A stretch of 19,920 nucleotides of DNA from Nocardioides sp. (GCA_003519585.1 DOWL01000158.1:19027-38946); one strand, 5' to 3'. Counted from the first letter of the stretch, positions 8,422 through 16,421 are shown. Notes: a model not told the origin generated them from the letters alone. Program-made: numbers and translations.

Positions 8422-10344
8422 ATGCCCCGCACGCTTCCCCGATTCGCTGCGCGGAGTCCAGAAGGCTTCGAAGCCTTCTACAAGGACGTCCGCAGCCGCC
8501 TGCTCCTGCAGACCTACGCCCTCACCGGCGACCTGCACGCGGCCGAGCGCGCGGTCCGGGACGCCCTCGTCGTGGCCTGGCACCACTGGGGCAAGGTCTC
8601 CCGCCTCGACCACCCGGAGGACTACGCCCGGCCCCTCGCCTGGACCCGCGCGCAGCGCCGCAGCAGCGCCCGGTGGTGGGCGCGGCAGAAGAATCTCGAC
8701 GCCGGCAGCAGAGCCACGCTCGACGCCCTTGGGAAGCTGTCCGGCACCCAGCGCAAAGTGTTGTTGCTCACGCATCTGACCGCGCTGCCCTTCGACCACC
8801 TCGCCCGCGAGGCGGGCGTGACCCGGGCCACCGCCGAGCGGGAGCTGCAGACCGCGAGTGCCCAGTTCGCGGTGCACCGCGACGTCCCGTCCACCGCGAT
8901 CCGCGAGAGCCTCGAGGCCCTCGCCCCTGCACTGGAGTCGGTGCGCTGGCCGCGGCCCTCGATCATCATGCGGGCCGGTTCGGCCCGGCGCCGGGCGCAC
9001 ACGACGCTGGGCGCGGCCGCCGCGGTCGCCGCCCTGCTGGTCACCGGCTCCCTGGTCACCGACGGGGCCGGCGTCCGGCCCGCCCTGGCGAGCAAGGGCA
9101 TCCTCGAGGGGACCAGCACCGAGTCCCCTCGCCCGCAGGAGGCACCACCGCCGCCGGACCCGCTCACCCCCGAGGCCCTGTTGCGGATGGACCAGGTCAA
9201 CGCGGCCATCCCGGCCACCTGGACCGAGGGCGCGACCAGCAAGAACACCGAGGGCGACGGCTTGGTCTTCACCTGCCAGGGCGGCCGGTACGCCGACATG
9301 CGTGGCATCGGTGCCCTGGTGCGGACCTTCACCGGGTCGGCCCCCTCCGAGGGCAAGCAGAAGGCGCGGGCCCGCGCCTCGGCAGCGCCGCTGCCGGTCA
9401 CCGCCGGCCAGTCGGCCGAGGCCTCGGCGGACGAGGCGGCCGCGGAGAAGACCTACCGCACCACGGTGTCGTGGTACGCCGCCTGCGCCAGTCCGCGCGT
9501 ACAACTGCTCTCGACGCACCGGGTCGAGGGTGTCGGCGACGAAGCGACGATGCTGGTGCTGCGCGACTGGAACGACCCGGTCACGACCCAGGTGGTCGGC
9601 ATCGCCCGCACCGGCGGTCTCACGACGACCGTGGTCGACACCCGCACCGGCGTCACCGATCCCAAGCAGGAGCCCGATCTCGCCCCGAGCGCCGGGCTGC
9701 TCGCCGAGGCCGTCACCGGGATGTGCACCCTGCCCGACGCCGGATCGTGCTCGGCCACCCCCAAGCTGCGCGACACCTCCCCCGTGCCGGTGGGGCGCCA
9801 CCCCGCCCTGCTGGTGGAGGCCGACCTGCCGCCCGTGCCGGGCATCGACCAGCCCTGGGTCGGCACCAAGGCGCGCCGCGCCAAGGACAACCTCGCCGCC
9901 ACCCGCTGCGACGACACGGCCTTCACCGACCCTGGGTTCACGGACGCCTACGCCCGCACCTTCGTGGTGCCGGACGCAACGAACCTGCCGCCCGAGTTCG
10001 GCCTGTCGCAGACGGTCGGCGCCCTGCCGCGCAAGCAGGCCCAGTCCTTCGTCGACGACATCCGGTCCAAGCTCGCGAAGTGCCCCGACAACGATCTCGG
10101 CACCGAGGTGGAGCGGCTGGCCCATCAGGACACCGGCCCGCGTGACCTGACCGTCTGGCGGCTCACGGTCGAGGTCTCCGAGCAGCGCACGGTCCGCTTC
10201 CTGATGGCGGTGGTCCGCGAGGGCAACGCGGTCGCCCAGATCACCTTCGTACCCACCGAAGACGTGAGCATCGGGCCGGAGGCGTTCATCGCCCTCGCCT
10301 ACCGCGCCCAGGAGCGGCTCGGACAGCTCGCGGCCACCAGCTAG
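8422..10344 (+). CDS. Sigma-factor-like protein fused to a membrane segment and tandem extracytoplasmic sensor lobes
   Basis: 640 residues from the ATG at 8422. Residues 14-80 resemble sigma-70 region 2 (EGFEAFYKDVRSRLL, DLHAAERAVRDALVVAWHHW) and 100-150 resemble region 4 (LSGTQRKVLLLTHL, LPFDHLAREAGVTRATAEREL). A basic stretch then leads to one membrane helix at about 195-212 and a Pro-rich linker (236-250). The outer part has two repeats: LVFTCQGGRYADMRGIGALVRTF (from 281) and LAATRCDDTAFTDPGFTDAYARTF (from 491). Each is followed some 60-70 residues later by a second Cys (C355, C554). I read this as a tethered SigE-like sigma domain with a duplicated sensor. DNA binding may be degenerate. 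It lacks a Shine-Dalgarno sequence; TACCGT at 8407-8412 is a possible -10. The frame is open upstream to 8332, where no sigma-like residues appear. Confidence 0.82.
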   Translation: MPRTLPRFAARSPEGFEAFYKDVRSRLLLQTYALTGDLHAAERAVRDALVVAWHHWGKVSRLDHPEDYARPLAWTRAQRRSSARWWARQKNLDAGSRATLDALGKLSGTQRKVLLLTHLTALPFDHLAREAGVTRATAERELQTASAQFAVHRDVPSTAIRESLEALAPALESVRWPRPSIIMRAGSARRRAHTTLGAAAAVAALLVTGSLVTDGAGVRPALASKGILEGTSTESPRPQEAPPPPDPLTPEALLRMDQVNAAIPATWTEGATSKNTEGDGLVFTCQGGRYADMRGIGALVRTFTGSAPSEGKQKARARASAAPLPVTAGQSAEASADEAAAEKTYRTTVSWYAACASPRVQLLSTHRVEGVGDEATMLVLRDWNDPVTTQVVGIARTGGLTTTVVDTRTGVTDPKQEPDLAPSAGLLAEAVTGMCTLPDAGSCSATPKLRDTSPVPVGRHPALLVEADLPPVPGIDQPWVGTKARRAKDNLAATRCDDTAFTDPGFTDAYARTFVVPDATNLPPEFGLSQTVGALPRKQAQSFVDDIRSKLAKCPDNDLGTEVERLAHQDTGPRDLTVWRLTVEVSEQRTVRFLMAVVREGNAVAQITFVPTEDVSIGPEAFIALAYRAQERLGQLAATS

Positions 10345-10362
10345 AAAAACCGCGCTCCGGAC

Positions 10363-10388
10363 GCAACCGGCTCCGGCCGCCGGGCGTA
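10363..10388 (+). promoter_or_regulatory. Possible ECF-type promoter before the SigE-family sigma gene
   Basis: GCAACC (10363-10368) and CGTA (10385-10388) are separated by 16 bases. This resembles the AAC / CGT layout of extracytoplasmic-function sigma promoters and would start transcription near 10395, about 34 bases before the ATG. If real it suggests autoregulation. Motifs this short occur by chance in GC-rich DNA, so confidence is low. Confidence 0.3.
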
Positions 10389-10428
10389 CCACCCTCGACA
10401 GCTCCGCAGCACAGGGGAACGAGGATCC

Positions 10429-10953
10429 ATGGACGAGGCCGAGTTCGACGACTTCTACAGCTCGTCGTTCACGCGCGTCACCGGTCAGCTCTACGCGATG
10501 ATCGGTGACCGCGACGAGGCGCAGGAGTGCGTCCAGGAGGCGTTCGTCCGAGCCTGGCAGCACCGCCGCAGCCTGCAGCGGGCCGAGCACCCCGAGGCGT
10601 GGGTGCGTACGACGGCCTACCGGCTCGCGGTCAGCCGCTGGCGCCGGGTGGTCCGCGGCCGTCGACCGGTCGACAGGGCCCTGGGCGCACCCCTGACCGC
10701 AGCGCCGCCCTCGGAGGCGCACGTCGCCGTCGTCCAAGCGCTCGAGCAGCTGCCGGAGGCCCAACGCCGCGCGATCGTCCTCCACCACCTGGCCGACCTG
10801 TCGGTCCACGACGTGGCCCGCGAGACCGGCGTACCCGAGGGCACGGTCAAGGCCCGGCTGAGTCGGGGCCGCGCCGCCCTCGCCGCACTGCTCGCCGTAC
10901 CCACCGACCTGCCCACCGACCAGCCTGCCGAGAACGGAGCGACCCATGCCTGA
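10429..10953 (+). CDS. SigE-family ECF RNA polymerase sigma factor
   Basis: 174 residues. Region 2 spans about 5-70 (FDDFYSSSFTRVTGQLYAMIGDRDEAQECVQEAFVRAW, broken here only for description), and region 4 spans about 105-155 (LEQLPEAQRRAIVLHHLADL, then the helix-turn-helix VHDVARETGVPEGTVKARLS). It lacks region 3 and is a typical small ECF sigma factor that redirects RNA polymerase to envelope or stress promoters. GAGG five bases before the ATG serves as ribosome binding site. Its last 8 bp overlap the next gene, so translation of the two is coupled. It lies 84 bp after the fused sigma-like gene and is related to its N-terminus. Confidence 0.93.
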   Translation: MDEAEFDDFYSSSFTRVTGQLYAMIGDRDEAQECVQEAFVRAWQHRRSLQRAEHPEAWVRTTAYRLAVSRWRRVVRGRRPVDRALGAPLTAAPPSEAHVAVVQALEQLPEAQRRAIVLHHLADLSVHDVARETGVPEGTVKARLSRGRAALAALLAVPTDLPTDQPAENGATHA

Positions 10954-11791
10954 CCTGGACCAGCTCGCCGGCTTCGACCCCGGCAGTCCCCCGCCGATGC
11001 TGCCGCCCGCGGAGATCCGCCGCCGCGGCGACCGCCGCCGCCGTACGTCGGCCTTGGTCGTGGCCGGCGCCGCACTCGCCGCCGTGGTCGCCGTCGGCGT
11101 CCCGGCAGCGCTGTTGTCCGGGGGCGGCGGCGGGCGCGACGTCCAACCAGCTCCGTCCCCGCCGCCGGGCACCACGGACTGGGTCACCACGGTCTCGGCG
11201 GACTTCCCGCTCACCGCCGGGTTCCCGGCCCCGGCCGAGATCCCGGCGCGCCGCGATGCACAGCTGACCCCGACCTGCGGGTCGTGGTTCAGCGGATCGT
11301 TCGCCGACGAGTCAGTGGTGACCTACACCGGCGAGTCCGAGGACCGGGCCCAGCGCTGGCTCATCCTGTTCGACGACGACCGCGCGGCCGAGGCGTCTCT
11401 GGCCCAGGCCCGCGCGTCGATCGCCCAGTGCCCCGCCGACGGCATCTCGGGCGGGCCCGGCAGCGGCGTCCGGCAGGTCTACTCGACCGTCCCGGTGGAC
11501 CTGGGCACCGAGGAGTCGTTCGCCTGGACCCAACAGGTACGCCACGACGACGGCCTGCTCAGCGAGCTGACCTACGTGCAGATCGGTCGCACCGGCAACG
11601 CGCTGTACGTCGAGTCGGCGTTCGGCGCTGCCGGTGGCGACCAGGTCGTGGCCGAGCAGTCCGCGCGGCTCCAGGAGCGCTCCGCCGCGCCGCTGCAGTC
11701 GATGTGCCTGTTCGCCGCAAACCCGTGCGTCATCGAGAGTGAGGCGGCGACCGATCGCGCGCCGGCCCCCCCGGCTACCCCTCGTCGGTGA
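10946..11791 (+). CDS. Single-pass membrane partner of the sigma factor (putative anti-sigma / sensor)
   Basis: 281 residues. The short cytoplasmic N-terminus (1-34, LDQLAGFDPGSPPPMLPPAE then RRRGDRRRR) precedes one membrane helix at about 35-57 and a Gly/Pro linker. The extracytoplasmic domain has four cysteines (C111, C162, C254, C261). It shows a spaced pattern also seen in the neighbouring fusion protein: a Cys near its start, a Cys-Pro about 50 residues on (AQCPADG), then a strand like VQIGRTGNALYV. The 8-bp overlap with the sigma gene argues for a functional pair. No zinc-binding anti-sigma (ZAS) HxxxCxxC motif is visible, so sigma-binding is inferred from context only. The last ~18 residues are low complexity and overlap a hairpin terminator. 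Confidence 0.85.
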   Translation: MPDLDQLAGFDPGSPPPMLPPAEIRRRGDRRRRTSALVVAGAALAAVVAVGVPAALLSGGGGGRDVQPAPSPPPGTTDWVTTVSADFPLTAGFPAPAEIPARRDAQLTPTCGSWFSGSFADESVVTYTGESEDRAQRWLILFDDDRAAEASLAQARASIAQCPADGISGGPGSGVRQVYSTVPVDLGTEESFAWTQQVRHDDGLLSELTYVQIGRTGNALYVESAFGAAGGDQVVAEQSARLQERSAAPLQSMCLFAANPCVIESEAATDRAPAPPATPRR

Positions 11792-11817
11792 CCTTCGGAT
11801 ATACCTACGACGAGGGG
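11778..11817. terminator. Bidirectional hairpin between convergent genes
   Basis: CCCCTCGTCG (11778-11787) pairs perfectly with CGACGAGGGG (11808-11817) across a 20-base loop. The left arm overlaps the end of the membrane-partner gene, and the structure stands 14 bp beyond the sucD stop. It can terminate both converging transcripts. No T-run is present. Confidence 0.65.
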
Positions 11818-11830
11818 CTCGGCGGGGTAT

Positions 11831-12709
11831 TCAGCCCTGAAGGATCTCCCGCATCAGGGCGGCGGTCTCGGAGGGCGTCTTGCCGACCTTCACGCCGACC
11901 GCCTCGAGGGCCTCCTTCTTGGCGGCCGCGGTGCCCGAGGAGCCCGACACGATGGCACCGGCGTGGCCCATGGTCTTACCCTCGGGTGCGGTGAAGCCGG
12001 CGACGTAGCCGACGACCGGCTTGGTGATGTGGTCCTTGATGTACGCCGCAGCGCGCTCCTCGGCGTCACCGCCGATCTCACCGATCATCACGATCGCCTG
12101 CGTCTCGGGGTCGGCCTCGAAGGCGGCGAGCGCATCGATGTGGGTGGTGCCGACGATCGGGTCGCCGCCGATGCCGATGGCGGTCGAGAAGCCGAAGTCC
12201 TTCAGCTCGTACATCATCTGGTAGGTCAGCGTCCCGGACTTCGACACCAGGCCGATCGGGCCCTTGCCGGCGATGGTGTGCGGCGTGATGCCGGCCAGCG
12301 ACTCCTCCGGCGTGATGATGCCCGGGCAGTTGGGCCCGATCATCCGGGTGTTCTTGCCTTCGAGGTAGGCCCACACCTCGGCGGTGTCCTGGACCGGGAC
12401 GCCCTCGGTGATCACGACCAGCAGGCCGATCCCGGCGTCGATGGCCTCGATGCAGGCGTCCTTGGTGAACGCCGGCGGCACGAAGGCGACCGAGACGTCG
12501 GCGCCGGTCTCGGCCATGGCCTCCTTCACCGAGCCGAAGACGGGCAGCTCCTGGCCGCCGAGCTCGACGGTGGTCCCGGCCTTGCGGGCGTTGACGCCAC
12601 CGACGATGTTGCTGCCGGCCTCGAGCATCAGGGTGGTGTGCTTGGCGCCCATGCCACCGGTCATGCCCTGGACGATGATCTTGCTGTCCTTGTTGAGGTA
12701 GATCGACAT
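11831..12709 (-). CDS. sucD: Succinyl-CoA synthetase (succinate-CoA ligase) alpha subunit
   Basis: 292 residues, normal length. The alpha subunit binds CoA and carries the phosphohistidine of the TCA-cycle step succinyl-CoA to succinate. The CoA-binding Rossmann domain opens [32 protein letters not shown] and [12 protein letters not shown] follow in the ligase domain. The active-site His is H249 in [16 protein letters not shown]. The ATG at 12709 has an AGAGAG/GAGGA purine tract upstream. It lies 30 bp after sucC in one transcription unit and is the distal gene. Confidence 0.97.
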   Translation of the reverse strand: MSIYLNKDSKIIVQGMTGGMGAKHTTLMLEAGSNIVGGVNARKAGTTVELGGQELPVFGSVKEAMAETGADVSVAFVPPAFTKDACIEAIDAGIGLLVVITEGVPVQDTAEVWAYLEGKNTRMIGPNCPGIITPEESLAGITPHTIAGKGPIGLVSKSGTLTYQMMYELKDFGFSTAIGIGGDPIVGTTHIDALAAFEADPETQAIVMIGEIGGDAEERAAAYIKDHITKPVVGYVAGFTAPEGKTMGHAGAIVSGSSGTAAAKKEALEAVGVKVGKTPSETAALMREILQG

Positions 12710-12739
12710 CTCTCTCTGCTTCCTCGTTCTTCCTCGTCG

Positions 12740-13903
12740 TCAGCCGTTGGCCAGCTCGGCGGCCTTGTCGGCCGCGCCGTCCATCGTGGGCACCTGGGTC
12801 ACCAGGGGATGGTCGAGCTCGTCGAGGATCCGGCGGCCCTCGGCGACGTTGTTGCCGTCGAGGCGCACCACGAGCGGCTTGGTGGCCGAGTCTCCGAGGA
12901 TCTCCAGCGCGCCCTTGATGCCGTTGGCGACCTCGTCGCAGGCGGTGATGCCGCCGAATACGTTGACGAAGACCGACTTCACCTGCGCGTCGCCCAGGAT
13001 CACGTCGAGGCCGTCGGCCATCACCTGGGCGTTCGCACCACCGCCGATGTCGAGGAAGTTGGCCGGCTTCACGCCGCCGTGCGCCTCGCCGGCGTACGCC
13101 ACCACGTCAAGGGTCGACATGACCAAGCCGGCGCCGTTGCCGATGATGCCGACCTCGCCGTCGAGCTTGACGTAGTTGAGCCCCTTCTCCTTGGCCTTCG
13201 CCTCGAGCGGGTCGGTCTCGTCCTTGATCTCGAACTGCTCGTGGTCGGGGTGGCGGACCTCGGAGGCGTTGTCGTCGAGCGAGACCTTGCCGTCGAGCGC
13301 CTCGAGCTTGTCGCCCGCGAGACGGGCCAGCGGGTTGACCTCGACCAGCGTCGCGTCCTCGTCGGTGAAGACCTTGTAGAGCGCCTCGATCATGGTGACG
13401 GCCTGCTCGAAGACGGCCTCGGGGAACTTCGCCTCGGTGGCGATCTCGCGGGCCTTGTCGGTGTCGACACCGGAGCCGGGGTTGATCGGGATCTGCTTGA
13501 CGGCGTCGGGGTTGGTCTTGGCGACCTCCTCGATCTCGACTCCGCCCTCGACCGAGGCGATGCAGAGGTACTGCCGGTTGGAGCGGTCGAGCAGGAAGGA
13601 GAAGTAGTACTCCTCGACCGGCGGGGTGGCCGGCGTGATCAGGACCCGGTTGACGGTGAGCCCCTTGATCTCCATCCCGAGGATGTTCGAGGCGTGCTCG
13701 AACGCCTCGTCGGGCGTCCGGGCCAGCTTGACGCCGCCGGCCTTGCCGCGGCCACCGGCCTTGACCTGGGCCTTGACCACGCAGAAGCCGTACTCCTCGG
13801 CGGCGGCCCTCGCCTCCTCGGGGGTGGTGACCACGGTGCCGAGGGTGGTCGTGACTCCGTGCTTGGCGAAGAGCTCCTTCGCCTGGTACTCCATCAGGTC
13901 CAC
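12740..13903 (-). CDS. sucC: Succinyl-CoA synthetase beta subunit
   Basis: 387 residues, as expected. This ATP-grasp subunit binds nucleotide and succinate and determines nucleotide preference. It begins [22 protein letters not shown] (first codon GTG), followed by the ATP-grasp block [20 protein letters not shown]. The metal and succinate region contains [10 protein letters not shown], and the C-terminal domain has [12 protein letters not shown] and [13 protein letters not shown]. The GTG at 13903 is supported by AAGGA about nine bases upstream; the ATG three codons later would be too far from it. First gene of the sucCD operon. Confidence 0.97.
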   Translation of the reverse strand: MDLMEYQAKELFAKHGVTTTLGTVVTTPEEARAAAEEYGFCVVKAQVKAGGRGKAGGVKLARTPDEAFEHASNILGMEIKGLTVNRVLITPATPPVEEYYFSFLLDRSNRQYLCIASVEGGVEIEEVAKTNPDAVKQIPINPGSGVDTDKAREIATEAKFPEAVFEQAVTMIEALYKVFTDEDATLVEVNPLARLAGDKLEALDGKVSLDDNASEVRHPDHEQFEIKDETDPLEAKAKEKGLNYVKLDGEVGIIGNGAGLVMSTLDVVAYAGEAHGGVKPANFLDIGGGANAQVMADGLDVILGDAQVKSVFVNVFGGITACDEVANGIKGALEILGDSATKPLVVRLDGNNVAEGRRILDELDHPLVTQVPTMDGAADKAAELANG

Positions 13904-14261
13904 GAGGGAATGTCCTTGTCCGCAGGGTTCGACGGTGGGTTCGACGGTGGCTACGAAGGTTCGAGCCGGGCGAGGCGTTTCAAGACGCCGCCCCCGGGCA
14001 CCTTAGTCCCGGCCATCGGGCCGATACGAGGGGCGGGAGGGCGACGTGACCCAGAACACGGCAGCACGCGCCGCTGCCAGTCACCGGTCTGGACGTGTTC
14101 GCCCAGGTCGTGACGAAACCGGGACGCGGAGATGTCCAGCGGGCAACGATGAGGTGGACCCCTCATTCCCAGAAAGCGCCGACACCGATTTCGGTGGCCC
14201 TAGGGCTTCCGCTATGGTCGAGCGCGCTGTTCCTGTCGTCGGCCTGGGGGGACCCTGACTC
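13904..14261. other. Divergent intergenic region sucC / M23 peptidase (358 bp)
   Basis: No gene is seen. It holds two tandem copies of GGTTCGACGGTG (13926-13949). A hairpin in the presumed sucC leader (13966-13997) has CCGGG and GGCGT arms around TTCAAG with a three-base internal loop. A possible sucC -10 is TAAGGT on the minus strand (14000-14005), and a promoter for the peptidase lies near 14190-14218. I looked for the conserved core of the c-di-AMP (ydaO) riboswitch that often precedes peptidase genes in actinobacteria and did not find it. Confidence 0.6.
14183..14218 (+). promoter_or_regulatory. Candidate promoter of the M23 peptidase gene
   Basis: TATGGT (14213-14218) with TTCGGT (14190-14195) 17 bases upstream gives a plausible, weak -35/-10 pair and a start near 14225. 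An inverted repeat CACCGA-TT-TCGGTG (14183-14196) overlaps the -35 and could be an operator. A G-rich tract (14246-14251) ten bases before the GTG at 14262 is the only ribosome binding site candidate. Confidence 0.4.
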
Positions 14262-15410
14262 GTGCCTGGTCACCGAGCTGAGCCTCAACTTCTCGAGGCA
14301 TGCTCAACGACCCCTCGGCCTGCTGGCCGCCGGGTCGCCGACGTACCAGTCGACTCCCCCAGCCCGCTGGAGTCGCCCGTCTCCTCCTCTGTCGGCTCCT
14401 ATGTCGGACGTCGTAGGGCGACAGTGCCCGCCGGGCCGCTCGGCTACACCGAAGAGCTTGAAAATCACCCGAAGGTAGAGGTGGCGGGGCCGGTCCGCGA
14501 GGCCGCCCAGCTCGACACCGACACCATCGAGCGGGTGCTCAACGGGCTCGAGCCCGTCGACCACACCACGTCGTTCGAGACCGAACCCACCGAGCGGCTG
14601 CCGATGCTGCGCGCCGAGCCTCCGGCCACGGCCGGCAAGCGCCGGGCGACCAAGCACGGCAGCGGCAGCGGCCGGGGCCCGCTGGTGAAGCGACTCCCGT
14701 CTGCCCCCGTGCTCCTGGGCATCGCGGCGCTGGCCGTCTCGATCGGCGGTGTGCTGACGGTCAACGACGTCGCCCCGGCCGCCGACTCCGACCACTCCGG
14801 CATCACCCGTGCCGCCTCGGCGCTCGGCGGCGCCAGCGGCCAGGGCACTGTGTCGGCCCGCAAGGACACCGTCACCCGCGACTCGCAGCGCGATGCGCAG
14901 TCCGACGCCGCCGGCCAGCAGCTCAAGGACGCCGCCGAGGGCCTCGCGGCCGAGCACGCCTCGGCGATCAAGAAGCTCGCCGGCAAGGCCGAGGGCTACT
15001 CCAAGGTGCTCGCCCAAGACCTGTGGGAGTACCCTCTCGAGCCGGTCATCCTGACCGCGCGGTTCGGCCAGTACGGCCTCTGGTCGAGCTACCACACCGG
15101 CCTCGACTTCAACGGCAACACCGGTGACCAGATCCACGCGATCGCCAACGGCGAGGTGATCTCCGCCTCCTACGACGGCTCCTACGGAAACAAGACCGTG
15201 GTTCGCCTCGAGGACGGCACCGAGCTGTGGTACTGCCACCAGAGCGCCTTCATGGTCTCCGTCGGCGACCGCGTGACCCGCGGCGAGGTCATCGGCCTCG
15301 TGGGCGCCACCGGCCACGTCACCGGTTCGCACCTGCACGTCGAGGTGCACCCCGGCGGCGGCGACCCGGTCGACCCCTACACCGCGATGCAGCAGCATGG
15401 TCTCTTCTAG
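14262..15410 (+). CDS. Membrane-anchored M23 (LytM-type) peptidoglycan peptidase
   Basis: 382 residues. A 145-residue Pro/Arg-rich cytoplasmic N-terminus is followed by one membrane helix (147-166, APVLLGIAALAVSIGGVLTV). An extracellular Ala/Glu/Lys-rich helix follows (about 205-250), then a C-terminal M23 domain. The zinc ligands and catalytic residues are intact: H278 and D282 in YHTGLD, H357 and H359 in GSHLHVEVH, plus H326 in WYCHQ. It should therefore be an active endopeptidase that cuts peptidoglycan cross-links, rather than a degenerate LytM activator. GTG at 14262 is chosen since MPGHRAE resembles N-termini of related proteins and no better start follows. It occupies the place of Rv0950c next to sucC. 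Confidence 0.92.
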   Translation: MPGHRAEPQLLEACSTTPRPAGRRVADVPVDSPSPLESPVSSSVGSYVGRRRATVPAGPLGYTEELENHPKVEVAGPVREAAQLDTDTIERVLNGLEPVDHTTSFETEPTERLPMLRAEPPATAGKRRATKHGSGSGRGPLVKRLPSAPVLLGIAALAVSIGGVLTVNDVAPAADSDHSGITRAASALGGASGQGTVSARKDTVTRDSQRDAQSDAAGQQLKDAAEGLAAEHASAIKKLAGKAEGYSKVLAQDLWEYPLEPVILTARFGQYGLWSSYHTGLDFNGNTGDQIHAIANGEVISASYDGSYGNKTVVRLEDGTELWYCHQSAFMVSVGDRVTRGEVIGLVGATGHVTGSHLHVEVHPGGGDPVDPYTAMQQHGLF

Positions 15411-15438
15411 GGGCTGACCGAGGAACGAGGTCAGGCCC
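15411..15438 (+). terminator. Hairpin terminator after the M23 peptidase gene
   Basis: It starts directly after the TAG. GGGCTGACC (15411-15419) pairs with GGTCAGgCCC (15429-15438), nine pairs with one bulged G, around the loop GAGGAACGA. The same loop and closing pairs recur at 15464-15486. Confidence 0.6.
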
Positions 15439-15449
15439 GCTAGAAGAGA

Positions 15450-15503
15450 GGTCGAGCAAGGCGCGCGACCGAGGAACGAGGTCGCGACCGCCGCGTCGAG
15501 ACC
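15450..15503 (+). repeat. Dispersed intergenic repeat, copy E, with internal hairpin
   Basis: Bounded by GGTCGAGC and GTCGAGACC, a variant of the TGGTTGAG...TCGAAACC unit. Inside is a perfect hairpin, CGCGACC/GGTCGCG (15464-15470 and 15480-15486), with the nine-base loop GAGGAACGA. The 17-mer GACCGAGGAACGAGGTC occurs at both 15416 and 15467. It is followed by GCAACCCGGGCTGGGACT, similar to the bases after the copy at 3369. Confidence 0.55.
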
Positions 15504-15562
15504 CCCGCAACCCGGGCTGGGACTGGCCCGACACCGAGTAGGCCCGGCGCCTTCCCTGCGGA

Positions 15563-15581
15563 GGTCTCGACAAGCTCGACC
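15563..15581 (-). repeat. Dispersed intergenic repeat, short inverted copy D
   Basis: GGTCTCGACAAGCTCGACC is the compact form of the same element, in the opposite orientation to the copy at 15450. The pair flanks 59 bp without features. No gene is seen in the rest of 15411-15671. Confidence 0.5.
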
Positions 15582-15671
15582 AGCGGGGCTCCGTTTAGCA
15601 CCATTTCTGCCCGGCCGGGCGGTTCCGAGCATTTCGAGCGCGGGCATCCCGACCTACCTACCTGGCAATCC

Positions 15672-16421
15672 ATGGGCAGTGCTCCCGCTGTCACGCCGAC
15701 GTTGCAAGGGCTGGTCGCCGGCGACGGCGTCGGCGACCTCGGCCCGCTCACCTGCACCGCCGACGTGCAGCGGACCACGCCGGTCGGGGCGTACGCCGAC
15801 AAGACAAACTGCTCGGGCGTCTCGGACCCCAACTACCGGGTCACGTACACGGCGGGTGACGTGACCGTGACTCCCGCACCCGTCGTCGTGACGGCCGGGC
15901 CGACCAGCTCGATCTGGGGCACCACCCCGGGGCTGCCGAGTCCGTCGTACTCAGGATTCCGCAACGGCCAGACCGCGAGCGTGCTCACCCAACGGCCCGA
16001 TTGCAGCGTCGGCGTCACCGCGATGACGAACGCGGGCAGCCATGTCGGAGCGACCTCGTGCCGCGGCGCGGCGGCGGCGAACTACGCCTTCACCTACGCC
16101 ACCGGGACCGCGACCGTGACGAAGGCCGCGCTCGTCGTCACCCCGGTGGCGGTCAGGGCCAGGCGCGGAGACAAGCTGAGATTCTCGGCCAGGCTCTCGC
16201 ATGCGACCACCGGCGACCTCCTCGCCGGCGTGCGGGTGACCTTTGAGGCCAAGGTGGGTGGCGTGGAGGTCAGGTGCCGGGCGGTCAGCACCATGGGCGA
16301 CGGCATGGCGCGCTGCACGAGCAACAAGCGGGTCCCCACGTCCGGCCGCCTGCCGGCGGCGTATTCGCTGACGATCGCCGCGACCGGCAACACCCAGGAG
16401 GCCACGGCGAGGGGAAGCTAA
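15672..16421 (+). CDS. MBG-repeat / Ig-like surface protein fragment, probable 5'-truncated remnant
   Basis: 249 residues from the first possible start. Two MBG-type repeats of about 75 residues are seen. Each ends in a G-Y/H...T.C.G...NY..TY..G..TVT pattern (ADKTNCSGVSDPNYRVTYTAG and GATSCRGAAAANYAFTYATG) followed by VVVTA or LVVTP. A C-terminal Ig-like domain begins RARRGDKLRFSARLSHATTG and contains VRVTFEAKV. Such repeats come from large secreted adhesins or fibres. There is no signal peptide, sorting signal or ribosome binding site. The ATG falls at the beginning of an MBG repeat, and the frame stays open upstream to 15444 without a start codon. I therefore read it as the tail of a larger gene that lost its 5' end, though a short expressed protein is not excluded. 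Confidence 0.6.
   Translation: MGSAPAVTPTLQGLVAGDGVGDLGPLTCTADVQRTTPVGAYADKTNCSGVSDPNYRVTYTAGDVTVTPAPVVVTAGPTSSIWGTTPGLPSPSYSGFRNGQTASVLTQRPDCSVGVTAMTNAGSHVGATSCRGAAAANYAFTYATGTATVTKAALVVTPVAVRARRGDKLRFSARLSHATTGDLLAGVRVTFEAKVGGVEVRCRAVSTMGDGMARCTSNKRVPTSGRLPAAYSLTIAATGNTQEATARGS

Noticed and set aside
8392..11214. A very long open frame on the minus strand opposite the sigma/sensor genes
   Set aside because: Its product is Arg/Gly/Asp-rich with no recognisable domain, and it lies antisense to three well-supported genes. High third-position GC makes such open frames common.
11963..14113. Long plus-strand open frame opposite sucD and sucC
   Set aside because: Low-complexity Leu/Gly/Asp/Val product, antisense to intact sucCD; a composition artefact.
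13990..14261. c-di-AMP (ydaO) riboswitch upstream of the M23 peptidase
   Set aside because: This class often precedes cell-wall peptidase genes in actinobacteria, but its conserved core, such as a GACAGCTAACC-like segment, was not found.
14304..15647. 447-codon minus-strand frame opposite the M23 gene
   Set aside because: Antisense to an M23 protein with intact zinc motifs and no domain of its own.
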